From contig URHY01000012.1 of assembly GCA_900547815.1 (NCBI GenBank), positions 1 to 38,493 of the forward strand: a DNA stretch of 38,493 nt, in the 5' to 3' direction. This DNA comes from an uncultured Solobacterium sp. (lineage in GTDB: Bacteria > Bacillota_I > Bacilli_A > Erysipelotrichales > Erysipelotrichaceae). The translations under genes were made by a program, and so were the position numbers. Under the pieces are notes generated by a model. That model was not told where the DNA came from. It saw nothing but the letters and a program-made list of their open reading frames with translations, and did not search any database. Of the stretch, positions 14,967 through 23,917 are shown in pieces. Numbering within the stretch: the first letter of the stretch is position 1; every line of letters begins with the position of its first letter.

Positions 14967-15260
14967 CTAAAAAATTTCTTTTAATATTTCGATTTGTTCA
15001 ACATCCTCATGTTGTAAAATCCATGCATCTAATAATTTTTTCTTAGCGACATATCCAATCGCTGCTTCATATTTTTCCAGTAATTTCGTAGCTCGATGAA
15101 CCGAATCCATCGCAGCTGCACGAGAAATCTCTAGTTCCTCACTTATTTCAGTATAAGAGAAATCTTCTTCATAGTAAAGAGATAAAATCTCTCTTTGACG
15201 TTTAGTCAACAAGTCTCCATATACATCGAATAAATCATTCGCATCTAATTTTGAAATCAT
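14967..15260 (-). CDS. ylxM: YlxM-like SRP-associated helix-turn-helix protein
   Basis: 97 aa protein of the UPF0122 family (YlxM, p13), which resembles sigma-70 region 4: DLLTKRQREILSLYYEEDFSYTEISEELEISRAAAMDSVHRATKLL. The family is linked to the signal recognition particle. The start overlaps the ftsY stop by one base (TAATG), so translation is coupled. In Bacillus-type chromosomes ylxM precedes ffh; here it stays with ftsY while ffh lies 20 kb away. Confidence 0.88.
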   Translation of the reverse strand: MISKLDANDLFDVYGDLLTKRQREILSLYYEEDFSYTEISEELEISRAAAMDSVHRATKLLEKYEAAIGYVAKKKLLDAWILQHEDVEQIEILKEIF

Positions 15261-16219
15261 TATTCTTCTATACCTTTTGTGATGCCCATCAAGAATGAAT
15301 TGATATCAAATGGTCTTAAATCAGCAGGCTTTTCTCCTAAACCTAAGAAGCGAACTGGTAAATGTAATAAATCACGAATTGCAAGTACCACACCACCCTT
15401 GGCAGTTCCATCCATCTTCGTTAAAACAATACCTGTTACATCTGTAGCTTCTAAGAATACTTTTGCCTGTGAAATGCCATTTTGTCCTGTAGTTGCATCT
15501 AAAACTAACCAGACTTCTTGTGGAGCACCTTCAATTTCTCTTTGTACAACACGATGCATTTTACTTAATTCATTCATTAAGTTTGTTTTATTTTGTAGAC
15601 GACCTGCTGTATCGCAAATCAGTATATCCACATCATTTTCTTTTGCATAGCGACAAGCGTCTACAAGTACAGAACTTGGATCTTGGTTCATTTTCCCTTT
15701 AATACAAGGTACACCTAGTCGTGTAGCCCATGTATCAATTTGATCAATAGCTCCTGCACGGAATGTATCTGCTGCTGCAACAGCTACTTTCTTACCTTGT
15801 TCTTTATAATATTGAATCAATTTTGCGCTAGTAGTTGTCTTACCACTACCATTTACACCAACCATTAATATTACAGTTGGACCATCTTCATTCATTTTAA
15901 TTGGATCATCGCTTGATTCATCATAAAAATCATAAAGAATAGATACTAAATAATCTAACATTGAATCATATTCTTTAACATGTTTCCCATTGGATTCAAA
16001 CGCATCCACAATTTTTTGTGCTGTATGAATACCCACATCACTTTCAAGCAGAATAACCATGATTTGTTCTAATAAATCATCATCAATTCCATGAAAGTTA
16101 TTGGATAAAGCACGCATACGATCTCCAAAACTTTTTTTTGAACGATCAAGACCCGATAAATATTTATCTTTGTCTTCGCTTTTCACAAAAGCTTCTTTAA
16201 TTTTCGAAAAGACCGACAT
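15260..16219 (-). CDS. ftsY: Signal recognition particle receptor FtsY
   Basis: 319 aa SRP receptor GTPase that receives Ffh-bound ribosomes at the membrane. The N domain precedes a G domain with G1 GVNGSGKTTTSAKL near 115-128, DTFRAGAIDQ near 147-156, DTAGR near 204 and TKMDGTAKGG near 268. It lacks the long acidic A domain of enterobacterial FtsY, as is usual in Firmicutes. Its first base overlaps the smc stop (TAATG) and its last overlaps the ylxM start, so smc-ftsY-ylxM is a tightly coupled block. Confidence 0.96.
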   Translation of the reverse strand: MSVFSKIKEAFVKSEDKDKYLSGLDRSKKSFGDRMRALSNNFHGIDDDLLEQIMVILLESDVGIHTAQKIVDAFESNGKHVKEYDSMLDYLVSILYDFYDESSDDPIKMNEDGPTVILMVGVNGSGKTTTSAKLIQYYKEQGKKVAVAAADTFRAGAIDQIDTWATRLGVPCIKGKMNQDPSSVLVDACRYAKENDVDILICDTAGRLQNKTNLMNELSKMHRVVQREIEGAPQEVWLVLDATTGQNGISQAKVFLEATDVTGIVLTKMDGTAKGGVVLAIRDLLHLPVRFLGLGEKPADLRPFDINSFLMGITKGIEE

Positions 16220-19146
16220 TACTTTTCCTCCTTAGCTATATGTACAGCATCTTTTAATTGCACTTTTAATACTTTACTAACACCATCTTTTTGCATCGTA
16301 ACACCATATAGAGTATCACACTGTTCCATCGTTCCTGGTCTATGTGTTACTGCAATAAATTGAGATTGACCACGATAATGCGATAGATAACGTGCAAAAC
16401 GCTCAACGTTTGCCTGGTCTAATGCTGCTTCAACCTCATCAAAGATACATAATGGCATTGTTCTAGCTTTTAATATCGCAAACAATACACTGATCGCAAT
16501 CAATGCTTTTTCTCCACCAGAGAATGTTTGAATATTTTTAACCATCTTTCCAGGAGGCTGAACATCAATATCAATTCCCGTATTTAACACGTCATCTGGA
16601 TCTACCATAGAAAGACTAGCGCGTCCTCCACCAAACATAGCTTTAAATACGCCATCTAATTCAGCGTTGATCTTATTAAACATCTCTGTGAATTGACTGA
16701 TCATTGTTTTATCCATTTCATCAATGGCCGCTAAAATTTGTTGACTTGCCTTTTCTAAATCCTCTTTTTGACTTGTCATAAAATCAAATCGTTCTTTGAC
16801 TTCTTTATATTCATTTGGCGCATCTAAATTTACATTTCCTAAACGAGAAATAGCTTGACGAAGCTGAATAACTTCTTCTTTAGCACTTTCGATTTCGACA
16901 TCTTCCTTTTTCGTTAATGCGTATTCATATGTCATTTCGTAATCTGTGCTTAAACGGTTCAATGCATTTTCCAATTGTGTTTTAACCTTCACAATTTCCA
17001 TTTCATAATTATGAATCTGCGATTGTTTTAAATTCATTTCTCTTCGAACCAGTCGAATTTGGTTTTCAAGTTGTTCAGCTTCATTCCCCTTATCAAAACG
17101 TGACTGACGCAAGCTTTGAATTTCTAAAGACAATGAATCTAATACAGCATGCATCTTGGACATTTGAACGACTAAATCGTCCTGTGCTAATTCTTTACTA
17201 TCTTCAATATCTACACCTAATTCTTGATATTCTGCAAGAATAGAATCGTATTTAGCTTTTTTTGTTGCATAAATATTTTCTAGCTTTGCCAATTCAATCT
17301 GTAAAGTAACGATTGTTTCATTTTCTTTTTGAAGTTTTTGTGTAAGAATTTCTGTTTCATTTAAACAACTATCTGTCGTAATCTTTTGACCTTCAATTTT
17401 TGAATTAATGGTATCTAATTCTTGGCGCATTGTAACAGGTGTACTTTGATTTTTCGTCACACCACCTGTCATACTACCACCTGTATGAACAATATCTCCA
17501 TCTAAAGTAACAATTTTATATGCATAGCGTAATCGTTTTGCGGTTTCATTCGCATTTTGTAGTGTATCTACAACGATGACATTGCCTAATAATCTTTCTT
17601 TTACTGGGTCAAAGATTTCTTTACAGTCCACACATTCACTCGCAAATCCTAAAAATCCAGGACTCGTAGAAGCAATTGTGATAATTTGCTCATTCATTTT
17701 TCTAGGATGACATACACTTAACGGTAAAAATGTAGCACGTCCACTACGATTTCTTTTTAAGAATGAAATCGCATTTCTTGCGTCTGCCTCATTTTTAGTA
17801 ATAATTTGATAAATACTTCCACCTAAGGCAGCATTGACTGCCAATGCTTTATCTGCATGCGCAATCAATAATTCACTAACAACTCCATAAACTCCGGATA
17901 AAGAATTTTTAGCCTGCATAACCGAGCGTACACCTTGCTGGTGTGCAAAAGGTTGTTTCATCATATTTTCTAATACTTGTCGACGATTTTGAAGTTGTGT
18001 CAAGATACTATTTGCCTGATCCGATTCATAACGTGCTTTAGAGATCTTCATTTTTAAATCATTCACTATATTTCGGCGGTTATTTAAATCTTGTTGCGCC
18101 TGCATTAAACGTTGATGACGATCCTGATATTCAAATCGTGCTTCTTCTAACATTGCCTGAATTTCTTTTTGACGAGCCTTTTTATCAGCCACCTTCAACA
18201 TATATTTACGCTTTTCATCTTGTTCGATCTTACGTCTTTCAAGCTGATAGTTTTCTTCCATCGCCTTTGTATATTTTCCTTGCAACTCATTGATTTGTTT
18301 ATCAAGAGCATACATTTCTTTTCGAATACTTTCTAAACGAGTTTCTTGCTTTAATAATTCTGCATTTTCAGATGTATGCATAGCTTGAATATCAAACAAT
18401 TCTTTATTAATTTGATTGATTTTCTCATTGTATTGATCAATATCTTCTACAAGTACACTAATTTCAATTTTTGATAATTTTTCTCTTAAAGAAATATATT
18501 TTTCTGCTTTTTTTGCTTGTTTTTCCAAAGGACCAATTTGTCTTTCAAGCTCATCTAGAATGTCCTGCAAACGATCTAGATTTTCTTTTGTTTGCTCTAA
18601 TTTTGACAATGAGACCTTTTTTCTCTTTTTATATTTTGCGACACCCGCAGCCTCTTCAAACAAAGAACGCCTGTCTTCTGGTTTAGCATCCGCAAAAGAA
18701 GAGATGTTTCCTTGTGTAATAATACTTAAGGAATCTTTACCTAAACCAGTATCCATAACCAAATCATTAATATCTTTTAGTCGACATGGGGTTTTATTTA
18801 TAAAATAACTTGCTTCATTATTTGCGCGAAGTATTTGTCGTGTAATTTCGATTTCATCAAAATCCGAATCAAAAACACGTGTTGAATTGTCAAACACCAA
18901 TGTAACGCGTGCCATATTTACAGGTTTTCTATACTCACTTCCCGAGAAGATAATATCTGACATATTCGTTCCGGAACGAAGTGATTTTACACTCTGTTCA
19001 CCTAACACCCAACGAATAGCGTCATTCACATTACTTTTACCACATCCGTTTGGTCCAACTATACCTGTAATATCTTGATCAAATTGAATCACTGTTTTGT
19101 CCGCAAAGCTTTTAAAGCCTTGTAATTCAATACGTTTTAAAAACAT
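16219..19146 (-). CDS. smc: Chromosome segregation ATPase SMC, short-armed
   Basis: 975 aa from the ATG at 19146 (GGAGGG upstream; the preceding TTG is not needed). Order: N-terminal head with Walker A GPNGCGKSNVND near 31-42; coiled-coil arm about 170-400; hinge about 403-570 with glycines in VHTGGSMTGG; returning arm about 575-815; C-terminal head with signature TFSGGEKALIAI near 874 and Walker B LCIFDEVEAALD near 899-910. It organises the chromosome with ScpA and ScpB, which are not here. B. subtilis SMC is about 1186 aa; the difference comes from both arms being roughly 90-100 residues shorter. Confidence 0.95.
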   Translation of the reverse strand: MFLKRIELQGFKSFADKTVIQFDQDITGIVGPNGCGKSNVNDAIRWVLGEQSVKSLRSGTNMSDIIFSGSEYRKPVNMARVTLVFDNSTRVFDSDFDEIEITRQILRANNEASYFINKTPCRLKDINDLVMDTGLGKDSLSIITQGNISSFADAKPEDRRSLFEEAAGVAKYKKRKKVSLSKLEQTKENLDRLQDILDELERQIGPLEKQAKKAEKYISLREKLSKIEISVLVEDIDQYNEKINQINKELFDIQAMHTSENAELLKQETRLESIRKEMYALDKQINELQGKYTKAMEENYQLERRKIEQDEKRKYMLKVADKKARQKEIQAMLEEARFEYQDRHQRLMQAQQDLNNRRNIVNDLKMKISKARYESDQANSILTQLQNRRQVLENMMKQPFAHQQGVRSVMQAKNSLSGVYGVVSELLIAHADKALAVNAALGGSIYQIITKNEADARNAISFLKRNRSGRATFLPLSVCHPRKMNEQIITIASTSPGFLGFASECVDCKEIFDPVKERLLGNVIVVDTLQNANETAKRLRYAYKIVTLDGDIVHTGGSMTGGVTKNQSTPVTMRQELDTINSKIEGQKITTDSCLNETEILTQKLQKENETIVTLQIELAKLENIYATKKAKYDSILAEYQELGVDIEDSKELAQDDLVVQMSKMHAVLDSLSLEIQSLRQSRFDKGNEAEQLENQIRLVRREMNLKQSQIHNYEMEIVKVKTQLENALNRLSTDYEMTYEYALTKKEDVEIESAKEEVIQLRQAISRLGNVNLDAPNEYKEVKERFDFMTSQKEDLEKASQQILAAIDEMDKTMISQFTEMFNKINAELDGVFKAMFGGGRASLSMVDPDDVLNTGIDIDVQPPGKMVKNIQTFSGGEKALIAISVLFAILKARTMPLCIFDEVEAALDQANVERFARYLSHYRGQSQFIAVTHRPGTMEQCDTLYGVTMQKDGVSKVLKVQLKDAVHIAKEEK

Positions 19147-19171
19147 CAAGACCCTCCACTCTAACTAGTGT

Positions 19172-19180
19172 ATTATACCA
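19172..19180 (-). promoter_or_regulatory. smc operon extended -10 promoter
   Basis: Minus strand TGGTATAAT (19172-19180), an extended -10 box about 26 bases before the smc start. No strong -35 is visible. Confidence 0.6.
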
Positions 19181-19219
19181 AAAAATGCACACAAAATATA
19201 TCTAGTATCTATTTCTAGA

Positions 19220-19248
19220 TTGTATATCATTTATTATTATGTTATAGT
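19220..19248 (+). promoter_or_regulatory. Hemolysin III promoter, probably giving a leaderless mRNA
   Basis: -35 TTGTAT (19220-19225), 17-bp spacer, -10 TATAGT (19243-19248). Seven bases past the -10 box is 19255, the A of the ATG. No Shine-Dalgarno sequence can be found before this start. Confidence 0.65.
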
Positions 19249-19254
19249 GTGTAT

Positions 19255-19911
19255 ATGAACAAGAAAGATAGTATGCGGTATGTTTATCCACTTTGTTTTG
19301 GTGAAGAAGTAGGAAACTGTATTACACATGGAGTTATGGGACTTCTAATTCTGTTCTCATTGCCATACTACAGTATTCGCGCTTATATAAGGGGTGGAAT
19401 TGTAGAGACACTTGGAACAGCCATATTTTTGATTTGTCTACTATTTATGTTTGCAGGTTCTTGTCTTTACCACGGCATGCCACACGAAACAACACACAAG
19501 TATGTATTTAGAAAGCTAGATCATATTATGATCTTATTAGCGATTGCCGGTACCTATACGCCTATTTGTTTAAAGCTTATGAATAATTGGAAAGGATATA
19601 CTATATTGGCTATTGAATGGGTTATGGTAATTGTGGGTATCTTATTAAAATCAATTGCGACAAAAGCATATCCAAAATTATCGATGACAATTTATATGGT
19701 TATGGGATGGTTAGCTGTCTTTATTTTGCCAACATTGATTAAAGAAACACGACCAATTTTCACTATTTTGATTGCCCTAGGTGGTGTAATGTATACAATT
19801 GGAACTTTCTTTTATTCAAAACCACAAAAAAGATATTTCCATTTTATATGGCACATTTTCATTATCTTAGCAAGTATTTGTCACTTGTTAGCTATCTTAT
19901 ATTTTATGTAA
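19255..19911 (+). CDS. Hemolysin III / YqfA-family membrane protein (PAQR-like)
   Basis: 218 aa from the ATG at 19255; an in-frame GTG two codons upstream is the alternative. Seven hydrophobic segments. Conserved PAQR/HlyIII residues that bind zinc in related proteins appear as SCLYHGMPH, the KLDHIMI Asp/His, and the final WHIFIILASICH. Despite the family name, hemolysis is not the established role; links to membrane lipid homeostasis are suggested for the family. Monocistronic, divergent from smc and convergent with rseP. In many Firmicutes rnc sits upstream of smc; here this gene does. Confidence 0.88.
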   Translation: MNKKDSMRYVYPLCFGEEVGNCITHGVMGLLILFSLPYYSIRAYIRGGIVETLGTAIFLICLLFMFAGSCLYHGMPHETTHKYVFRKLDHIMILLAIAGTYTPICLKLMNNWKGYTILAIEWVMVIVGILLKSIATKAYPKLSMTIYMVMGWLAVFILPTLIKETRPIFTILIALGGVMYTIGTFFYSKPQKRYFHFIWHIFIILASICHLLAILYFM

Positions 19912-19915
19912 TAAT

Positions 19916-19967
19916 AAAAAACCTATATCTTGGAAATATACTTTCCGAAATATAGGTTCTTTTTTTA
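19916..19967. terminator. Bidirectional terminator between hemolysin III and rseP
   Basis: AACCTATAT and ATATAGGTT form the outer stem (19919-19928 with 19950-19958), with GGAAA/TTTCC as an inner stem. T-rich flanks lie on both sides, so it can serve both convergent genes. Confidence 0.85.
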
Positions 19968-21038
19968 AAACATTCTAAGTATATCGTTGTATGTAGCGTA
20001 TACAAAGAGAATCATTAACAGTACAAAACTTGCCAAAATAATATTTTCCACAATTTTGGCAGATACTTTTCGTCCGAGCAATTTTTCAATCAATAATATC
20101 AAAATTCTTCCACCATCTAAGGCAGGAATTGGAAGAGCATTAAAGATACCAATATTTAATGAGATCATCGCAAATAGACTAAAATACATATCCAAACCAT
20201 ATTGTACTGATTTACTAGTTACATTTAATATACCGACAGGACCCGATAAATTTTCTAATCCTTGTCCATGAACAATCATATTTAAAGACTTAAATGTAGT
20301 TGTTGCACTATCCCAAGTATTTTGACATCCAACCCATAATGATTGATACCATGGAATTTTTTTAGCATACGCAATAGCTTTATAACCTAATGTGTAACCT
20401 TCCATATCTTTATCATAAGATGGAGTTAATGTCGTTTCGAATGTTGTACCATCTCTTTTTACAGTTAATGTGAGTGTATCATGATGATATTGTATAAACT
20501 CTAATATTTCATATTGTGTTTTAGGTTTGACACTATTCCCATCTTCACTTTTTACTTTTAAGATATGATCATCTTTTTCAAGTCCAGCCTTTTGAGCAAC
20601 GGAATTCTCTTCAACAACATATACAATAGGCTTAGCTTCCTCCACTACATATCCTTGTACTAGAGCAACACCCATATATATGATCCATGCTAGAAGTATA
20701 TTCATCACAATTCCTGCAATCATAATGCAGACTTGCTTCCATTTTGCGATACCATTTAATCGTCTATTTTCAGGTATATCTTTTAACCAGCTATCTACTT
20801 CACTTTGTGTGCCATCTTCTTCTCCAGCCATCATAACATAACCACCAAAAGGAATGGCACGAATTGATAAAGCTGTTTCTTTTCCTTGTTTTTGATACAG
20901 GCATGGGCCCATACCAATAGAAAATTCTTTACAGAATACACCAAAATGTTTAGCAACTAAAAAATGTCCTAATTCATGTAAAATGACAATCACACTTAGC
21001 ATTAGAATAAATGCGATTAATCCAATAACAAAATCCAT
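19965..21038 (-). CDS. rseP: Site-2 intramembrane zinc protease RseP/RasP
   Basis: 357 aa membrane protease that cleaves anti-sigma factors and leftover signal peptides within the membrane. HELGHF near residues 20-25 is the zinc site in the first membrane helix; a PDZ domain lies about 135-215 (EENSVAQKAGLEKDDHIL); and the second active-site motif is NALPIPALDGGRI near 303-315. Four hydrophobic segments. GGGGG lies before the ATG. It follows cdsA by 11 bases as the last gene of the rpsB-to-rseP series. In B. subtilis dxr lies between cdsA and rasP, but it is absent here. Confidence 0.95.
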   Translation of the reverse strand: MDFVIGLIAFILMLSVIVILHELGHFLVAKHFGVFCKEFSIGMGPCLYQKQGKETALSIRAIPFGGYVMMAGEEDGTQSEVDSWLKDIPENRRLNGIAKWKQVCIMIAGIVMNILLAWIIYMGVALVQGYVVEEAKPIVYVVEENSVAQKAGLEKDDHILKVKSEDGNSVKPKTQYEILEFIQYHHDTLTLTVKRDGTTFETTLTPSYDKDMEGYTLGYKAIAYAKKIPWYQSLWVGCQNTWDSATTTFKSLNMIVHGQGLENLSGPVGILNVTSKSVQYGLDMYFSLFAMISLNIGIFNALPIPALDGGRILILLIEKLLGRKVSAKIVENIILASFVLLMILFVYATYNDILRMF

Positions 21039-21049
21039 TAAAATCCCCC

Positions 21050-21817
21050 TTAGAGAATGATTGTATATAAAACGCTAAACAACATGATATTTATCAAGAG
21101 TGAATCAACACGATCTAAAACTCCACCATGTCCAGGTAAAAGATTTGAAAAGTCTTTTACCGCAAAATGACGTTTTATAGCACTAAAACATAAATCACCT
21201 AGTTCTGCTGTAACTGGACACAATAAGCATAGGAATGTGTTCAATACTGGATTCAAATTTGAAATATAGCTAAAACTTACCGCTAAGCTTAATATAAAGC
21301 CAAATACAATACCTCCTACAAAACCTTCCCAACTTTTTTTAGGAGAAATTCTAGGATTCATCTTATGCTTTCCAATAGCTCGTCCAACAAAATAAGCTCC
21401 TGTATCACTACCGTAAGTTGAAAATACAATTGTCCATAAATACTGGTGTACACCTGAAATTTGTCCTACTGCATGGTAGACAAGTGAAAAAATAGTTATG
21501 TATGAGATACACACAAAGGCATTCATGATTGAAAAATTCTCAACAAATACAACTAAACTCCACAAGAATACCACAACAACCGTAACAACAACAAAAAAAT
21601 ATTTGTCAGGTAAGACTCTTGTTAGTATGACAGCCAATGCACTTAATGGCATTACATATTTTGGCCAACTTTTAAAATCAGGTTGAATATGCATCCATTC
21701 ATATGCACCAGCGCATACAATAAACAAAGCTAACGCTTCTAGCCAATATCCTCCTAGCGCAACAGGCAGAGCAACAACAAGAATAATACCTATAGCGGTA
21801 ATAATTCTTTGTTTCAT
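21050..21817 (-). CDS. cdsA: Phosphatidate cytidylyltransferase
   Basis: Makes CDP-diacylglycerol from phosphatidate and CTP, the branch point of phospholipid synthesis. 255 aa with about seven or eight membrane segments. Motifs SPKKSWEGFVGGIVFG near 160-175 and the C-terminal signature KRHFAVKDFSNLLPGHGGVLDRVD near 214-237 give the metal-binding Asp residues. The start overlaps the uppS stop (21814-21817), so the genes are translationally coupled. Confidence 0.95.
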   Translation of the reverse strand: MKQRIITAIGIILVVALPVALGGYWLEALALFIVCAGAYEWMHIQPDFKSWPKYVMPLSALAVILTRVLPDKYFFVVVTVVVVFLWSLVVFVENFSIMNAFVCISYITIFSLVYHAVGQISGVHQYLWTIVFSTYGSDTGAYFVGRAIGKHKMNPRISPKKSWEGFVGGIVFGFILSLAVSFSYISNLNPVLNTFLCLLCPVTAELGDLCFSAIKRHFAVKDFSNLLPGHGGVLDRVDSLLINIMLFSVLYTIIL

Positions 21818-22506
21818 GATGTCAAGCCTCCAAATCTTCGATCTCTTGAGGCAAATTCATCTAAGCAATCTTTTAATGCTTTTTCATCAAAATCCGGCCA
21901 TGCGACTGGTGTAAAAATTAATTCAGCATATGCAAGTTGCCATAACAAATAATTTGATATACGTAATTCGCCACTTGTACGGATCATCAAATCTATATCT
22001 TCTGCAACAAATAAATATTTAGAAAACTCCTCTTCGGTTAAATCATTTGAACGCTTTCCTTGAACAACTTCGTCAGCATATTTTTTCATACCTAAAAGCA
22101 TTTCCCTTCGAGAACCATAATTAATGGCTAAGCATAATTCTAAACCAGTATTATTCTTTGACATATTTACAGCTTTATTGATTACATCTTGTGTTGCTTG
22201 TGGGAATTTTTCTAACTCACCAGCAAACGTAACGCGAATGTTCTTTTCCATCAATTCATTAATAAATTTATTAAAGAATAGGCCTGGCAATTTACATAAA
22301 TAAGAAACTTCATCTTCAGGTCTTTTCCAATTTTCTGTTGAAAAAGCGTATAAAATTAGCTTTTGAATCCCCATATCTTGTGCAGCTAAAGCTACAGTAC
22401 GAATTGTATCTGCACCCTTTTTATGTCCTGCTGTTCTTGGTAAGCCTCTTTGTTTGGCCCAACGACCATTACCATCCATGATTATAGCTACTGTTTTTGG
22501 TGCCAT
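21814..22506 (-). CDS. uppS: Undecaprenyl diphosphate synthase (isoprenyl transferase)
   Basis: Condenses isopentenyl diphosphate units into C55 undecaprenyl diphosphate, the wall-precursor carrier. 230 aa from the ATG at 22506, which has AGGAGG at good spacing; a 16-codon upstream extension runs through a hairpin and is rejected. Motifs: VAIIMDGNGRWAKQRG near 5-20 with the catalytic Asp, GHKKGADTIR, FSTENWKRP and IRTSGELRISNYLLWQ near 178-193. A terminator-like hairpin stands between frr and this gene. Confidence 0.95.
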   Translation of the reverse strand: MAPKTVAIIMDGNGRWAKQRGLPRTAGHKKGADTIRTVALAAQDMGIQKLILYAFSTENWKRPEDEVSYLCKLPGLFFNKFINELMEKNIRVTFAGELEKFPQATQDVINKAVNMSKNNTGLELCLAINYGSRREMLLGMKKYADEVVQGKRSNDLTEEEFSKYLFVAEDIDLMIRTSGELRISNYLLWQLAYAELIFTPVAWPDFDEKALKDCLDEFASRDRRFGGLTS

Positions 22507-22521
22507 ATAAACCTCCTTTTT

Positions 22522-22548
22522 AAAAAAGTCCAAATCAAGTTTGGACTT
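22522..22548 (-). terminator. Terminator-like hairpin between frr and uppS
   Basis: On the minus strand, AAGTCCAAA (22540-22548) pairs with TTTGGACTT (22527-22535) around a 5-base loop and runs into TTTTTT. It overlaps the frr stop and ends just before the uppS ribosome binding site. It probably reduces, rather than ends, expression downstream. Confidence 0.8.
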
Positions 22549-23092
22549 AGACATTTAAAATTTCTTTTTTCTTTGTTTCAGTAATTGAATCAACATCTTT
22601 AATGTATTTATCTGTTAATTTTTGTGATTCTTCTAAAGTTTGTTTCTTTTCATCTTCAGGAAGCTCTTTATCTTTTTTAATTGCATCATTAGCATCACGA
22701 CGTACATTACGGATAGCTACTTTAGCTTCTTCACCATATTTTTGAGCATCTTTAGCTAACTCTTTACGGCGATCTTCAGTTAATTGTGGAACTTGAATAC
22801 GAATCACATCTGCTTCAGCTTGTGGATTTAATCCTAAATTAGCTGCTTGAATTGCATGTGCAATGCCTTTAACAATTGAACGATCGTAAGGTTTAACAAC
22901 TAATTGAGTTCCTTCTACTACTGAGATTTGAGCAATTTGATTAATTGGAGTCATTGCTCCATAATATTCGACCTGTACACGTTCTAACATTTGTCCACTA
23001 GCGCGTCCTGTACGGATTTGACGAAGATTTGATTCTAAATTATCAATAGCCCCTATCATTTTTTCTTCTGCATTTAATAAAATATCACTCAT
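22547..23092 (-). CDS. frr: Ribosome recycling factor
   Basis: Splits the post-termination ribosome together with EF-G. 181 aa, close to the universal 185. Clear RRF features: LRQIRTGRASGQMLERVQVEYYGAMTPINQIA near 22-53, VVKPYDRSIVKGIAHAIQ near 68-85, IQVPQLTEDRRKELAKDA near 105-122 and the Lys-rich C-terminal helix. It follows pyrH by 12 bases, the standard order in Firmicutes. Confidence 0.97.
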   Translation of the reverse strand: MSDILLNAEEKMIGAIDNLESNLRQIRTGRASGQMLERVQVEYYGAMTPINQIAQISVVEGTQLVVKPYDRSIVKGIAHAIQAANLGLNPQAEADVIRIQVPQLTEDRRKELAKDAQKYGEEAKVAIRNVRRDANDAIKKDKELPEDEKKQTLEESQKLTDKYIKDVDSITETKKKEILNV

Positions 23093-23104
23093 GTTTTCTT
23101 CTCC

Positions 23105-23815
23105 TTATTTCTTTTTTGTGATTGTAGTACCGTTTACTTCACGGCGCACAGCTTTAACAATATTACCTGGTTCATTCATATTGAATACTACTAAATCAAT
23201 ATCATTATCCATGCACATACTAATAGCTGTTGAGTCCATAACTTGTAGGCCCTTGTTTAATACGTCCATATAGTTTAGTGTATCATATTTCTTTGCGTCT
23301 GGATTTTTCTTAGGATCTGAATCATAAACTCCATCAACTCCATTTTTAGCCATTAAGATAACATCAGCATTAATTTCAGATGCACGTAGTGCTGCTGTCG
23401 TATCCGTTGAGAAGTATGGAGAACCTGTTCCAGCTCCAAAAATAACGATTCTTCCTTTTTCTAAGTGACGCAATGCACGTCTTAAAATGAATGGTTCAGC
23501 AACTTTTTGCATTTCAACAGCTGTTTGAACTCGAGTTTGAACTCCTTCTTGTTCTAAAGCATTTTGAACAGCTAAAGCATTGATTACTGTACCTAACATT
23601 CCCATATAATCAGCTTGAGCACGATTCATTCCCATTTCAGCCATCATTTTACCACGAATAAAGTTTCCACCACCGACAACGATTGCAAGTTCAACACCTA
23701 ATGTTTGAACTTCTTTTAACTCTTTTGCTAATCTTTTTAAGATTTCCGGATCAAAAGCAGATTCAGGGCTAGATAGCGCTTCTCCACTTAATTTTAATAA
23801 AACACGTTTATACAT
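23105..23815 (-). CDS. pyrH: Uridylate kinase
   Basis: Phosphorylates UMP to UDP. 236 aa from the ATG at 23815 ([14 protein letters not shown]), with AAGGAG upstream; the open extension before it covers the promoter and is rejected. Amino acid kinase fold: KLSGEAL near 6-12, [10 protein letters not shown] near 50-59, [17 protein letters not shown] near 131-147. It has its own -10 box after a strong terminator behind tsf, so it can be transcribed separately from rpsB-tsf. Confidence 0.96.
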   Translation of the reverse strand: MYKRVLLKLSGEALSSPESAFDPEILKRLAKELKEVQTLGVELAIVVGGGNFIRGKMMAEMGMNRAQADYMGMLGTVINALAVQNALEQEGVQTRVQTAVEMQKVAEPFILRRALRHLEKGRIVIFGAGTGSPYFSTDTTAALRASEINADVILMAKNGVDGVYDSDPKKNPDAKKYDTLNYMDVLNKGLQVMDSTAISMCMDNDIDLVVFNMNEPGNIVKAVRREVNGTTITKKK

Positions 23816-23845
23816 AATATTGCTCCTTATTGAATTATCATAACA

Positions 23846-23851
23846 ATTATA
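23846..23851 (-). promoter_or_regulatory. Probable -10 box of the pyrH promoter
   Basis: TATAAT on the minus strand about 30 bases before the pyrH start and just after the tsf terminator. The -35 region (TTTTTC at 17 bp) is weak. Confidence 0.45.
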
Positions 23852-23869
23852 CACTATCTTTTCGCAAAG

Positions 23870-23901
23870 AAAAAGAAAAACCCTTGGAATTTCCAAGGGT
23901 T
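23870..23901 (-). terminator. Intrinsic terminator after tsf
   Basis: AACCCTTGGAA and TTCCAAGGGTT (23891-23901 with 23879-23889) form a near-perfect stem followed by TTTTTCTTTTT. It separates rpsB-tsf from pyrH onward. Confidence 0.9.
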
Positions 23902-23917
23902 AAAAGCATAATTTAAA

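Noticed and set aside
15279..15650. 123-codon plus-strand open frame
   Set aside because: It is antisense to ftsY, lacks a ribosome binding site, and its sequence is a shadow of conserved GTPase motifs.
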